Notes under the pieces: model-generated | What the model was told of the DNA's origin: nothing | The model's input: only the letters and a program-made list of their open reading frames with translations | Database searches by the model: none | Made by a program: the position numbers and the translations under genes | Shown here: positions 49,905 to 59,542 of the stretch, piece by piece | Layout of the letters: every line of letters begins with the position of its first letter | How positions within the stretch are numbered: position 1 is the stretch's first letter | Source: Candidatus Omnitrophota bacterium | Lineage (GTDB): Bacteria; Omnitrophota; Gorgyraeia; Pluralincolimonadales; Pluralincolimonadaceae | Direction: 5' to 3' | Assembly (NCBI GenBank): GCA_041653595.1 | Contig: JBAZFB010000005.1 | Span: forward strand, 47,575 to 111,574 | DNA: 64,000 bases

Positions 49905-51100
49905 TGAAGACGATAAAGGGATCGGTGACAGCCCCTCAGGGATTTGCCGCCTCCGGCGTCAAAAGCGGGATAAAAAAGAAGGGCCTCGACCTGTGCCTGA
50001 TCTATTCGAGCGTGCCGGCCCACGCGGCCGGCGTATTCACGAAGAATACGGTAAAGGCCGCGCCGGTAGTGCTTTCCGCCGGGAATTTAAAGGACGGATG
50101 GGCGCAGACGATAATAGCTAACAGCGGGAACGCCAACTGCCTTAACGGGAAGAACGGGATGAAGTGGGCGGTCCGGATGGCTGAGGCGGTTTCGGCGAAT
50201 ACCTGGATAGACGCGCAGGATGTGCTCGTCGCGTCGACCGGGATAATCGGAAAACCGCTCGCGGTAGAAAAGATCGAGGCGTCTGTGCCGGCCCTGGTGA
50301 AAGGCCTGTGCAAGGAGGGCGAGCTTTCCGCGGCCAAGGCGATAATGACGACCGACCTGGTCCCGAAGAGGATAGCGGTCGCTGTGAAGATAGGCGGCAA
50401 GACCGTGAAGATAGGCGGGATAGCCAAGGGTTCGGGTATGATTTGCCCCAACATGGCGACACTGCTGTGTTTCATCACGACCGACGCGGATATAGATGTT
50501 AAAGCATTAAAGAGTTCCTTGAAAGACGCGGTAGAGGATTCATTGAATATGGTGACGGTCGACGGCGATATGAGCACGAACGACACCGTTTTTATAATGG
50601 CTAACGGCCTCGCCGCGAACGCGAAGATAAAGAACGATAGCAAGGGCCATAAAATATTCTGTGAAGCGCTGAAATACGTCATGGTCTACCTGGCCAAGGA
50701 GATAGCCAGGGACGGGGAAGGCGCGAATAAATTTATAGAAGTGCAGGTCAAGGGAGCGAAGAGCAAGGCCGACGCGAAGAAGATGGCGAAAGAGATAGCC
50801 AATTCGAACCTAGTCAAGACGGCTATCGCAGGCGAGGACCCGAATACCGGGAGGATCGCCTCATCGGCCGGGGCCTCGGGAGTGAAACTTAACGAGTCGA
50901 AGCTGGATATTTACCTGAACGGCATAAAGATAGTCAGCGGCGGGAACGCCAATTTCGGATTAAGGCCGAAGGCGCAGAAGTCGCTTAAGAAGAAAGAAGT
51001 TGCGATAACGGTCGGGCTAAACTCGGGCAAGCATTCGGCGACGGCGTGGACATGCGACCTTACGGAAGGGTATATTAAAATAAATGCAAGATATAATTAA
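49904..51100 (+). CDS. argJ: Glutamate N-acetyltransferase / ornithine acetyltransferase
   Basis: The start, ATG 49904, overlaps the argC stop (TAATG); an in-frame ATG at 49826 lies within argC. The 398-residue protein has the autocleavage site KGSGMICPNMATLL, where Thr becomes the nucleophile of the beta chain. TVDGDMSTNDTVFIMANG and SGGNANFGL are further motifs. It recycles the acetyl group from acetylornithine to glutamate. A short ArgA-like protein upstream may only top up acetylglutamate. Confidence 0.95.
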   Translation: MKTIKGSVTAPQGFAASGVKSGIKKKGLDLCLIYSSVPAHAAGVFTKNTVKAAPVVLSAGNLKDGWAQTIIANSGNANCLNGKNGMKWAVRMAEAVSANTWIDAQDVLVASTGIIGKPLAVEKIEASVPALVKGLCKEGELSAAKAIMTTDLVPKRIAVAVKIGGKTVKIGGIAKGSGMICPNMATLLCFITTDADIDVKALKSSLKDAVEDSLNMVTVDGDMSTNDTVFIMANGLAANAKIKNDSKGHKIFCEALKYVMVYLAKEIARDGEGANKFIEVQVKGAKSKADAKKMAKEIANSNLVKTAIAGEDPNTGRIASSAGASGVKLNESKLDIYLNGIKIVSGGNANFGLRPKAQKSLKKKEVAITVGLNSGKHSATAWTCDLTEGYIKINARYN

Positions 51101-51941
51101 AAAGGCCGACGTCCTCATAGAGGCGCTGCCTTACATAAAGAAGTTCAGGGGCAAGACGGTCGTCATAAAGGCCGGCGGCAGCATGATGGAGAACAGGGAA
51201 GTCATCTCCGGTATCTTCCAGGACATAATCTTCATGAGTCTGGTCGGGATAAAGCCGGTAATCATACACGGCGGCGGGCCGAGGATAACCGAGAAGATGA
51301 AGGAAGCCGGTATCGTCGCGAAATTCGTAGACGGGTTCAGGGTCACCGACGCGAAGACGATGAAGATAGTCGACGATACGCTCGAGGCGACGAACAAGGA
51401 GATAGCCAAACATATAGAAGAGCTGGGCGGCAAGGTCAAGGCGCTGTCAGGCAAGAAGGACAAGATAATAAAGGCTGTGACTTTAAAGCATAAGGGCAAA
51501 CACATGGGTTTCCTGGGGAAGATCGTATCTGTAAACACCAAGCCCATTAAGGACGCTCTCAAGGACGGCGCCATACCCGTCATAACCCCGGTGGCATTAG
51601 GGAAAGATGGGAAGGCCTATAATATCAACGCCGACCTTGCGGCCTGCGACATAGCCGCGGCGCTTAAGGCGGAAAAATTTGTTTTGATAACCGATACCAA
51701 TGGGATATTGAGAGACGAGTCTGACGAGTCTACTCTCATCCCGACATTAAAAAGGAAGGAAGCCGAAGAATTGATCGAAAGGGGAGTAATACGGGGCGGG
51801 ATGATCCCCAAGGTCAAGGCAGTGGTCGACGCGCTGAAGAAAGGCGTGAATAAGACGCATATTATCGACGGTAGGCTGAGCCACGCGATATTACTTGAGG
51901 TATTCACCGACAAAGGAATAGGAACGGAGATAATAAAATGA
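51084..51941 (+). CDS. argB: Acetylglutamate kinase
   Basis: This 285-residue amino-acid kinase has TVVIKAGGSMM, IIHGGGPRITEKM, FVDGFRVTDAKTM and the Lys-containing RGGMIPKVKAVVDAL. It phosphorylates N-acetylglutamate. The N-terminal helix (IIKKADVLIEALPYIKKFRG) is the kind found in arginine-sensitive hexameric enzymes, so feedback inhibition by arginine is likely. It overlaps argJ by 17 bases and argD by 4. Confidence 0.96.
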   Translation: MQDIIKKADVLIEALPYIKKFRGKTVVIKAGGSMMENREVISGIFQDIIFMSLVGIKPVIIHGGGPRITEKMKEAGIVAKFVDGFRVTDAKTMKIVDDTLEATNKEIAKHIEELGGKVKALSGKKDKIIKAVTLKHKGKHMGFLGKIVSVNTKPIKDALKDGAIPVITPVALGKDGKAYNINADLAACDIAAALKAEKFVLITDTNGILRDESDESTLIPTLKRKEAEELIERGVIRGGMIPKVKAVVDALKKGVNKTHIIDGRLSHAILLEVFTDKGIGTEIIK

Positions 51942-53134
51942 CGAAGACAGAAGAAGTTGTGCAACTGTATTACGAATACGTGATGCCGACTTACGCCAAG
52001 TCGCCGCTTGTGATGGTAAAAGGCAAAGGCATAAAGGCATATGACATAGAGGGCAAAGAGTTCCTGGATTTTTTCCCCGGATGGGCCGTGTCAGGGCTGG
52101 GCCATTGCCACCCGAAGGTGGTCAAGGCGATAAAGGAGCAGGTTGGGAAGATAATCCACGTGCCGAACAACTATTACAACGAACTGCAGGGGAAACTGGC
52201 GAAGAAGATAATAGAGAATTCGTTCGAAGGCAAGGTCTTCTTCTGCAACAGCGGCGCAGAGGCGGTGGAAAGCGCCATCAAACTGGCGAGAAAAGTAGGG
52301 TATCCGTCGGGAAAATATGAGATAATAACGATGGAAGATTCATTCCACGGACGGACACTGGCCGCGATAACGGCGACGGCGCAGCCTAAATACCAGGAAG
52401 GTTTCGCGCCGCTCCCGGGCGGTTTCGTGTACGCTAAGTTCAACGACCTGGAATCGGTCAAGTCGAAGATAACCGACAAGACAGCCGCGATAATGCTCGA
52501 GCCGATACAAGGCGAGGGCGGGATAAACGTCGCGTCCGAGGAGTTCATCGCGGGATTGAAGAAAGTCTGCGAAGAGAAGAAGATACTCCTCGTATTCGAT
52601 GAGGTCCAGACAGGGATAGCCAGGACAGGGAAGATGTTCTGCTACCAGCATTACGACGTGGTGCCTGATATTATGACGCTGGCCAAGTCGCTCGGCGGCG
52701 GGTTCCCGATAGGCGCGATGGTCGCAAAGAAGGAGATCGCCGACGTTCTGCAGCCCGGGACCCATGCCTCGACATTCGGAGGCAGCCCGCTCGCGTGCGC
52801 CGCGGCGCTCGCGGTATTCGAGGCAATAGAGGAAGGCAACCTTGTCGAGAAGGCCGTAAGGAGGGGCAGGTATCTCCATAACAGGCTCTCGCTTTTAAAG
52901 AAGGATTTCCCGTTCGTGAAGATAGTAAGGGGCAAAGGCCTGATGCAGGCGGTGGAGCTTGAGATAGAGGGGAAGCAGATAATAGACAAATGCGTCGAGA
53001 AGGGCCTCCTCATAAATTGCACACAGAAGAAGGTATTGAGGATAATGCCGCCGCTGGTGGTAAAGAACGCGGATATAGACGCGGCTGTCGCGATCATACA
53101 GGAAGTAATGAAGGGAGTAACAGTTGAAGGTTAA
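51938..53134 (+). CDS. argD: Acetylornithine aminotransferase
   Basis: This 398-residue class-III aminotransferase has the motifs FFCNSGAEAVESAIKLARKV, EPIQGEGGINV, LVFDEVQTGIARTG and the PLP Lys in MTLAKSLGGGFPIGA. It makes N-acetylornithine; such enzymes can also act on succinyl-diaminopimelate, though here DapL makes that unneeded. It overlaps argB by 4 bases and argF by 11. Confidence 0.95.
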   Translation: MTKTEEVVQLYYEYVMPTYAKSPLVMVKGKGIKAYDIEGKEFLDFFPGWAVSGLGHCHPKVVKAIKEQVGKIIHVPNNYYNELQGKLAKKIIENSFEGKVFFCNSGAEAVESAIKLARKVGYPSGKYEIITMEDSFHGRTLAAITATAQPKYQEGFAPLPGGFVYAKFNDLESVKSKITDKTAAIMLEPIQGEGGINVASEEFIAGLKKVCEEKKILLVFDEVQTGIARTGKMFCYQHYDVVPDIMTLAKSLGGGFPIGAMVAKKEIADVLQPGTHASTFGGSPLACAAALAVFEAIEEGNLVEKAVRRGRYLHNRLSLLKKDFPFVKIVRGKGLMQAVELEIEGKQIIDKCVEKGLLINCTQKKVLRIMPPLVVKNADIDAAVAIIQEVMKGVTVEG

Positions 53135-54044
53135 AGACCTGATAACGATAAAAGACCTTTCGATCTCGGATATCGAGGAGATATTCGCCCTGGCCGCGAA
53201 GCTAAAGGGTGAGGGAAGGATATCTAAAGACGAGCCGTTGAATGGGAAGACCCTGGGGTTGATATTCCAGAAGCCCTCTTTAAGGACGAAGGTGTCTTTC
53301 GCGGCCGCGATGGCGCAGTTAGGCGGCACGGCGATATACCTGGCGCCGGAGGAAGTAAAGCTCGGCGAAAGGGAAGAGATAAAGGATGTCGCGCGGACGA
53401 TGGCGAGGTATCTCGACGGGATAGTCGCCAGGACGTTCAAGCACGATGACATCGTGGAACTGGCGGAGTATTCGTCGGTCCCGGTCATAAACGGGTTATC
53501 GGATTTCTCGCACCCGTGCCAGGCGCTGGCAGACCTTTTTACGGTCAAAGAGAAGAAGGGCAAGGTAAAAGGCGTCAAGATCGCGTTTGTGGGCGACGGC
53601 AATAACGTCTGCAACTCGCTTCTCATGACCGCGGCCCGGGTAGGGGCGGATATCGCCGTGGCTACACCCAAGGGTTACGAGCCGGATAAAGAGGTCGTGA
53701 AGATAGCCGAGGATTTCGCCGGAGTCACTGGCTCGAAGGTCGTTATCTGCACCGACCCGGAGAAGGCGGTTGCCGGAGCGGACGTCGTGTATACGGACGT
53801 CTGGACGAGTATGGGACAGGAGAAGGAAAGGGCGAAAAGGTTAAAGGCATTTAAGGGTTTCCAGATAAATGAGAAGCTTTGTTCGAAGGCTAAAAAAGAT
53901 TATATTATCATGCACTGTCTGCCCGCGCACAGGGGCGAGGAGATCTCTGACGAGTCTCTGGAGAGCCCGCATTCGGTTGTATTTGATCAGGCGGAGAATA
54001 GACTGCATGTCGAAAAGGCGATATTACTTTTACTTTTAAAGTGA
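53124..54044 (+). CDS. argF: Ornithine carbamoyltransferase
   Basis: The start is TTG 53124 with AAGGGAG 6 bases upstream. The 306-residue enzyme has the carbamoyl-phosphate motif FQKPSLRTKVSF (SLRT in place of the commoner STRT, a known variant), HPCQALADL for ornithine and the late HCLPAHRGEEI. It converts ornithine to citrulline. carAB is not in the window. It overlaps argD by 11 bases. Confidence 0.95.
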   Translation: MKVKDLITIKDLSISDIEEIFALAAKLKGEGRISKDEPLNGKTLGLIFQKPSLRTKVSFAAAMAQLGGTAIYLAPEEVKLGEREEIKDVARTMARYLDGIVARTFKHDDIVELAEYSSVPVINGLSDFSHPCQALADLFTVKEKKGKVKGVKIAFVGDGNNVCNSLLMTAARVGADIAVATPKGYEPDKEVVKIAEDFAGVTGSKVVICTDPEKAVAGADVVYTDVWTSMGQEKERAKRLKAFKGFQINEKLCSKAKKDYIIMHCLPAHRGEEISDESLESPHSVVFDQAENRLHVEKAILLLLLK

Positions 54045-54051
54045 GGATGAG

Positions 54052-55236
54052 ATGAACAAGAAAGTAGTGCTTGCGTATTCAGGCGGACTCGATACTTCGG
54101 TCATAATAAAGTGGCTGTCGAAGAAGGGTTACGACGTCATCGCTTATATGGCTGACGTAGGCCAGGAGTCTGACTTTGAGGTCTATAAGAAGAGGGCATT
54201 GGCTACCGGCGCCGTAAAGGTCGTTGTCGAGGACCTAAAGAAGGAGTTCGTGAAGGACTTCGTATTCAAGTCGCTTAAAGCCGGGGCGGTATACGAAGGC
54301 GGATACCTGCTTGCGACAGCGCTGTCGAGGCCGATAATCGCCAAGGGGCTCGTAGAGACGGCCCATAAAGAGAAGGCCGCATATGTCGCGCACGGCTGCA
54401 CGGGTAAAGGTAACGACCAGGTAAGGTTTGAAGTCACTATCGGATCGCTTGATCCGGAACTGAAAATACTGGCGCCTGTCAGGGAGTGGGAGCTTAAGAC
54501 AAGGGCCGAAGAGATAGAATATGCAAAGAAGAATAATATTCCCATTGATACGACAAAGAAAAAGCCGTACTCGATTGATCTTAATCTATGGGGAATATCG
54601 ATTGAAAGTGGGAAGCTGGAAGATCCTTATTACGCGCCTGACGAAGATATATATCAACTTACAAAGGGAGTAGATAAGGCTGCGGCGGAGCCTGTCTACG
54701 CGGAGATAGAGTTCAAGGAAGGCGTGCCGGTAAAATTTAACGGCAAGGCGATGGACGGAGTGAGCCTGATATTGAAACTGTCGAAGATAGCCGGCGACGC
54801 AGGCGTAGGCAGGAGCGATATGATCGAGAACAGGCTCGTCGGCATAAAGTCCAGGGAGATATACGAGGCGCCGGCCGCGTGGACGCTTTTTAACGCGCAT
54901 AAGGCGCTCGAAGCCCTTGTCCTTGACAGGGAGACGCTCCATTTCAAGGAGGTTGTCGCGCTCAAATACGCGGAGCTTACTTATTTCGGGCTCTGGTATA
55001 CGCCGCTCAAGGAAGCGCTCGACAAATTCGTCGACGATACGCAGAAATCCGTCAACGGCACGGTAAAGGTGAAACTGCATAAAGGCCATTGCATCGTCGT
55101 AGGCAGGAAATCGCCGGATTCGCTTTACAAGAAAGAATTGGCGACGTATGAGCAAGGCGATAAGTTCGACCAGTCGCTGGCGAAGGGTTTCGTCCAGATT
55201 TGGGGATTGCCTTATAAAGGATCGCATAAAAAATGA
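54052..55236 (+). CDS. argG: Argininosuccinate synthase
   Basis: This 394-residue enzyme has the ATP pyrophosphatase loop LAYSGGLDTSVIIKWL, then YMADVGQESDFEVYKKRA. HGCTGKGNDQVRFEV and WGISIESGKLEDP are the other signatures. It condenses citrulline and aspartate using ATP. It follows argF by 7 bases (GGATGAG) and overlaps argH by 4. Length is normal. Confidence 0.97.
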   Translation: MNKKVVLAYSGGLDTSVIIKWLSKKGYDVIAYMADVGQESDFEVYKKRALATGAVKVVVEDLKKEFVKDFVFKSLKAGAVYEGGYLLATALSRPIIAKGLVETAHKEKAAYVAHGCTGKGNDQVRFEVTIGSLDPELKILAPVREWELKTRAEEIEYAKKNNIPIDTTKKKPYSIDLNLWGISIESGKLEDPYYAPDEDIYQLTKGVDKAAAEPVYAEIEFKEGVPVKFNGKAMDGVSLILKLSKIAGDAGVGRSDMIENRLVGIKSREIYEAPAAWTLFNAHKALEALVLDRETLHFKEVVALKYAELTYFGLWYTPLKEALDKFVDDTQKSVNGTVKVKLHKGHCIVVGRKSPDSLYKKELATYEQGDKFDQSLAKGFVQIWGLPYKGSHKK

Positions 55237-56552
55237 AAAATAAACTTTGGGGCGGAAGGTTCAAGAAGTCGCAGGACCCTGAGTTCGAGGATTTTTCGTG
55301 CAGCATGTATTTTGACTACAGGCTGGCAGAGTACGACGTCCTCGGCTCTATCGCCCACGCGAAGATGCTCGGGAAATGCGGGATAATCCCGAAGAAGGAC
55401 GCCGCCGCAATAGTAAAAGGGCTTACCGCGATATCTAAAGAGATCGATGCGGGCAGGTTCGTATACGACTTTACGGCCGAGGATATCCATACGAATATCC
55501 AGAATGCACTGGAGAAGAAGATAGGCAAGCCTGCGCTCAAGCTCCATACCGCGCGGTCGAGGAACGACCAGGTCGCGTTGGATACGAGGATGTATTGCAA
55601 GGATAAGGCCCAGGAATTATACGGCTTGGTTTCGAGTTTGCAGGAATCCTTGCTCGGTTTCGCGAAGAAGAACAAGGACGTGATAGTGCCTGGTTTGACT
55701 CATACCCAGCACGCGCAGCCGGTGCTTTTGTCCGATCACATTGAGGCATATGTATGGATGCTGGCGAGGGACAAGAGGAAGCTCCATTACGCCTATCACG
55801 CGGCGGACTTCATGCCGCTTGGCGCATGCGCGTTGGCCGGGACTTCGCTTAAGATCGACAGGAAATATGTCGCCAAAGAGCTGGGGTTCGCGGCGCTCTG
55901 CGAAAACACGATGGACGCGGTGTCTGACAGGGATTTTGTCGTCGAAATGCTTGAGGCCATATCGCTGGTATCGATGCACCTCTCTAGGCTCGCTTCAGAC
56001 CTCATACTCTGGGCTACGCCTGAGTTCGGGTTCGTCGAGATAGACCAGCAGTTCTGCACCGGCTCGAGCATAATGCCGCAGAAAGTCAACCCGGATTTCC
56101 TCGAGTTGGTAAGGGGCATGGCCGGCAGGATATACGGGAACTTATTCTCGGTCCTGACGATGATGAAGGGCCTGCCGCTAACGTATAACAGGGATATGCA
56201 GTGGGACAAGCAGCCGCTCTTCGATTCGGTCGAGAAGATATCTAAGGTGTTATCGATATATGCCAAGATGGTGAAAGGCGTAAAAGTAAATAAGGCGAAT
56301 ATCGGCAGGGCGCTTTTGGACGAGTCGCTTTACGCGACAGATTTGGCCGAGTACCTGGTCGCTAAGGGACTGGACTCGAGGCAGGCGCATTCGACGATCG
56401 GAAAATTAGTGACGGCGACGCTCGAGAAGAAGGAGAGGATATCGGGTCTCACCCTTAAAGAACTTAAGAAGTTTTCGGATAAGTTCGAAAAGGACGTGTT
56501 TAAATTACTGGATCCGAAGGTTTCGGTCGCATCAAGGAAAAAAGGAAGATAA
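55233..56552 (+). CDS. argH: Argininosuccinate lyase
   Basis: The 439-residue enzyme belongs to the fumarase/aspartase superfamily. It has LWGGRFKKSQDPE, TARSRNDQVALDTRMY, THTQHAQPVLLSDHI and the flexible catalytic loop GSSIMPQKVNPD. It releases arginine and fumarate. The stop overlaps the lysA start by one base (TAATG), joining arginine to lysine synthesis in one transcription unit. No anomaly seen. Confidence 0.97.
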   Translation: MKNKLWGGRFKKSQDPEFEDFSCSMYFDYRLAEYDVLGSIAHAKMLGKCGIIPKKDAAAIVKGLTAISKEIDAGRFVYDFTAEDIHTNIQNALEKKIGKPALKLHTARSRNDQVALDTRMYCKDKAQELYGLVSSLQESLLGFAKKNKDVIVPGLTHTQHAQPVLLSDHIEAYVWMLARDKRKLHYAYHAADFMPLGACALAGTSLKIDRKYVAKELGFAALCENTMDAVSDRDFVVEMLEAISLVSMHLSRLASDLILWATPEFGFVEIDQQFCTGSSIMPQKVNPDFLELVRGMAGRIYGNLFSVLTMMKGLPLTYNRDMQWDKQPLFDSVEKISKVLSIYAKMVKGVKVNKANIGRALLDESLYATDLAEYLVAKGLDSRQAHSTIGKLVTATLEKKERISGLTLKELKKFSDKFEKDVFKLLDPKVSVASRKKGR

Positions 56553-57811
56553 TGCACGAATTCAAATATAAGGGCGATGAGCTCTTTTGTGAAGAAGTGG
56601 GGATAGGCGGTATAGCGGCCGCCGTAGGGACGCCTTTCTATCTCTACAGCCACAAGACGCTCATAGACCATTACAGGAAACTGCGCGACGCTTTCTCGGA
56701 GCTCAATCCGCTCATCTGCTTCTCGATGAAAGCGAACTCGAACCTCGCTGTCGTCATGGCGCTTGTAAAAGCCGGCGCAGGGCTCGATGTCGTATCCGGA
56801 GGCGAACTGTACAAAGCCCTGAAAGTCGGATGCGAATCGAAGAAGATCGTCTACGCGAGCGTCGGCAAGACCGAACGCGAGATAGAGGACGCGATCAGGT
56901 CGGGCATATTATTCTTTAATATCGAATCTCTGCCTGAATTGGCGCAGATAAACAAGACTGCCAAGAGGCTCGGCAGGACGGTGGACTGCACCCTGCGCGC
57001 CAACCCGGATATCGACCCGCATACGCACAAATTCATCACGACGGGGAAAGCCGAGAACAAGTTCGGCCTGGATTTCGCGACCGTCGAGGAGACGTTCCTG
57101 AAGGCCCCGAAATACCCGAACGTCCGGCTGCGCGGGATACACATACACATCGGCTCGCAGATAACCGAGGCCGAGCCGTTCCGCAAGGCGATAAACAAGA
57201 CCGGCACTTTGATCGGGAATATCAGGAGGAAAGGCGCGAGGGTCGACTGGCTTAATATAGGAGGCGGCCTCGGGATAATCTACAACAAGGAAAAGCCGCA
57301 GACGGCCGCGCGTTTCGCGAAATCCGTGGTACCGCTTATCCGCAGGATAAACGTCCGGCTCATACTCGAGCCGGGCAGGTTTATAGCCGGCAACAGCGGC
57401 ATACTGGTCGCGAAAGTTACGTATGTCAAGAAGACCCGCTCGAAGAATTTCATCATATCCGACGCGGCGATGAACGACCTTATCCGCCCGTCGCTCTATG
57501 ACGCCTATCATGAGATCGTCCCGGTGATAAGGCGGCCTGCGCGCAGGAAGATACTGGCAGATGTTGTAGGCCCCATCTGCGAAAGCGGGGATGTCCTCGC
57601 GAGGGACAGGAGGTTGCCCGAGTTCCAGCCCGGCGAATTGATAGCCGTGATGGGGGCGGGCGCTTACGGGTTTACCATGTCCAGCAATTACAACTCGAGG
57701 CCGCGCGTCGCCGAGGTAATGGTCTTGCGCGGCAGGTTCTACGTGGTGCGAGAGAGAGAAAAATACGAAGACCTCGTAAAAGGCGAGAATATCCCCAAAG
57801 AACTTAAGTGA
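56552..57811 (+). CDS. lysA: Diaminopimelate decarboxylase
   Basis: This 419-residue fold-type III PLP enzyme has the PLP Lys in CFSMKANSNLAVVMAL. Further motifs are GLDVVSGGELYKAL, GIHIHIGSQI, LNIGGGLGI, EPGRFIAGNSGILV and the active Cys in PICESGDVLARDR. It decarboxylates meso-diaminopimelate to lysine. It comes first among the lysine genes, ahead of dapF. Length is typical. Confidence 0.96.
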   Translation: MHEFKYKGDELFCEEVGIGGIAAAVGTPFYLYSHKTLIDHYRKLRDAFSELNPLICFSMKANSNLAVVMALVKAGAGLDVVSGGELYKALKVGCESKKIVYASVGKTEREIEDAIRSGILFFNIESLPELAQINKTAKRLGRTVDCTLRANPDIDPHTHKFITTGKAENKFGLDFATVEETFLKAPKYPNVRLRGIHIHIGSQITEAEPFRKAINKTGTLIGNIRRKGARVDWLNIGGGLGIIYNKEKPQTAARFAKSVVPLIRRINVRLILEPGRFIAGNSGILVAKVTYVKKTRSKNFIISDAAMNDLIRPSLYDAYHEIVPVIRRPARRKILADVVGPICESGDVLARDRRLPEFQPGELIAVMGAGAYGFTMSSNYNSRPRVAEVMVLRGRFYVVREREKYEDLVKGENIPKELK

Positions 57812-57824
57812 GCCAAACCTAACC

Positions 57825-58643
57825 ATGAAAAATATAGCATTCGTCAAGATGGTCGCCAGCGGCAACGACTTTGTCGTCATCGATAACCGCAAGGCGGTCA
57901 TACCCGGCGCGAAACTGTATTCCTTCGCCAGGGAGATCTGCGACAGGAATTACGGCGTCGGAGGCGACGGGCTTATCGCTATCGAGCGCTCGAAAAAGGC
58001 CGATTTCAGGATGCGCATAATAAATTCCGACGGCAGCGAGGCCGAGATGTGCGGGAACGGCGCGCGCTGCGCGGCGTTATTCGCTGTTGATAACAAGATA
58101 GCGGGAAAGAGGATGGATTTCGAGACCCTCGCCGGATTGATCGAGGCCGAGGTCAAGGGCGCGATAGTAAAACTGAAGATGTCGGATCCCAGCGGCCTGA
58201 AACTCGATATCAACCTCGCTTTAAGCGACGGCGGGTATAACGTGAATTTTGTGAACACCGGGGTGCCGCACGCTGTAATCTTTGTGGACCATCTTGAGGG
58301 CCATAACGTAAAGACAACAGGCAAGGAAGTCCGTTACCACGACGCTTTTGCGCCGCGAGGCACGAACGTAGATTTTGTTGAAGTCGGTGGAAGAAACGGT
58401 CCTATTAAAGTGCGTACATACGAGCGCGGCGTTGAGGGTGAGACGCTCGCCTGCGGGACGGGTGTAACGGCCTCCGCGATCATATCGGCGGCTGTGAAGA
58501 ATTTCAAGAGCCCGGTCACCTGCCTTACAAAAGGCGGGGACAGTCTTAAAATATATTTCAAGAGGAGCGGTGATGATTTTACCGACGTCTATTTGGAAGG
58601 CGGCGCACGGGAAGTATTTTTAGGCAAGTATCTTTACAAATAA
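57825..58643 (+). CDS. dapF: Diaminopimelate epimerase
   Basis: This 272-residue enzyme has FVKMVASGNDFVVIDN. Its two catalytic cysteines are in AEMCGNGARCAALF and ETLACGTGVTASA. It converts LL- to meso-diaminopimelate, the product of DapL and substrate of LysA, also needed for peptidoglycan. There is no clear ribosome site in the 13 bases after lysA. Length is normal. Confidence 0.96.
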   Translation: MKNIAFVKMVASGNDFVVIDNRKAVIPGAKLYSFAREICDRNYGVGGDGLIAIERSKKADFRMRIINSDGSEAEMCGNGARCAALFAVDNKIAGKRMDFETLAGLIEAEVKGAIVKLKMSDPSGLKLDINLALSDGGYNVNFVNTGVPHAVIFVDHLEGHNVKTTGKEVRYHDAFAPRGTNVDFVEVGGRNGPIKVRTYERGVEGETLACGTGVTASAIISAAVKNFKSPVTCLTKGGDSLKIYFKRSGDDFTDVYLEGGAREVFLGKYLYK

Positions 58644-58659
58644 TTAGGAGGGAGTAAGG

Positions 58660-59529
58660 ATGTTCGAAGGTTCGATAGTCGCGCTTGTGACGCCGTTCAA
58701 GAACGGAAAAGTTGACGAAGCAAAATTACGCGAACTGGTAGAGTTCCATATAAAGAACGGGACCTCGGGCATAGTGCCGTGCGGGACGACAGGCGAGTCC
58801 GCGACGCTGACGCACGAGGAGCACAACCGCGTGATAGAGGTAGTGATCGAAGCGGCGAAGAAGAGGATCACTATAATCGCGGGAACGGGATCGAATTGCA
58901 CGGCTGAGGCGATCGAGCTGACGAAGTATGCCGAAAAGGCAGGCGCGGACGCAGCGCTGTTATTGTCGCCTTATTACAACAAGCCGACACAGCGCGGGCT
59001 CTATATGCATTACAAGGCAGTCGCGGATTCGGTCAAGATACCGATCATCCCTTACAACATCCAATCGCGCACCGCGGTAAATATCGAGCCGGAGACATTC
59101 CAGAAACTCGCGCAGATAAAGAATATAGTGGGTGTGAAGGAATCGAGCGGGAACCTCGAGCAGATCTCGAAGATACGTTACCTCTGCGGGCCTAACTTCG
59201 CGATAATCTCAGGAGATGACGCGCTTACGCTGCCTATCCTCGCGATAGGAGGCGTCGGCGTGATATCGGTGGTCGCGAATATAGTCCCGCGCGATGTAGC
59301 CGACCTGGTCGCCGCGTTCAAGAAGGGTGATATAAAAAAGGCTCAGGAACTACATTATAAGTTGTTGCCGCTCGTGAAAGCCATGTTCATCGAGACGAAC
59401 CCGATACCGGTAAAGACGGCTATGGAGCTGATGGGAATGATAGAGCCGGAACTCCGCCTGCCGCTGTGCCATATGTCGGAAGAGAACTTAGCGAAGCTCG
59501 CCGAAGCGCTGAAGAAATACGGCTTGTAA
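58660..59529 (+). CDS. dapA: 4-hydroxy-tetrahydrodipicolinate synthase
   Basis: This 289-residue TIM barrel has PCGTTGESATLTHEEH, LLLSPYYNKPTQRGLYMHY, YNIQSRTAVN and the Schiff-base Lys in GVKESSGNLEQ. It condenses pyruvate and aspartate semialdehyde. AGGAGGGAG precedes the ATG, the strongest ribosome site in this stretch. dapB follows after 13 bases. Confidence 0.97.
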   Translation: MFEGSIVALVTPFKNGKVDEAKLRELVEFHIKNGTSGIVPCGTTGESATLTHEEHNRVIEVVIEAAKKRITIIAGTGSNCTAEAIELTKYAEKAGADAALLLSPYYNKPTQRGLYMHYKAVADSVKIPIIPYNIQSRTAVNIEPETFQKLAQIKNIVGVKESSGNLEQISKIRYLCGPNFAIISGDDALTLPILAIGGVGVISVVANIVPRDVADLVAAFKKGDIKKAQELHYKLLPLVKAMFIETNPIPVKTAMELMGMIEPELRLPLCHMSEENLAKLAEALKKYGL

Positions 59530-59542
59530 AAAAAGGACTGAG

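Noticed and set aside
56909..57901. 330-residue open frame on the - strand opposite lysA
   Set aside because: It is a mirror of lysA codons; the + strand has all LysA motifs and the antisense product has low complexity, Arg-rich composition and no family signature.
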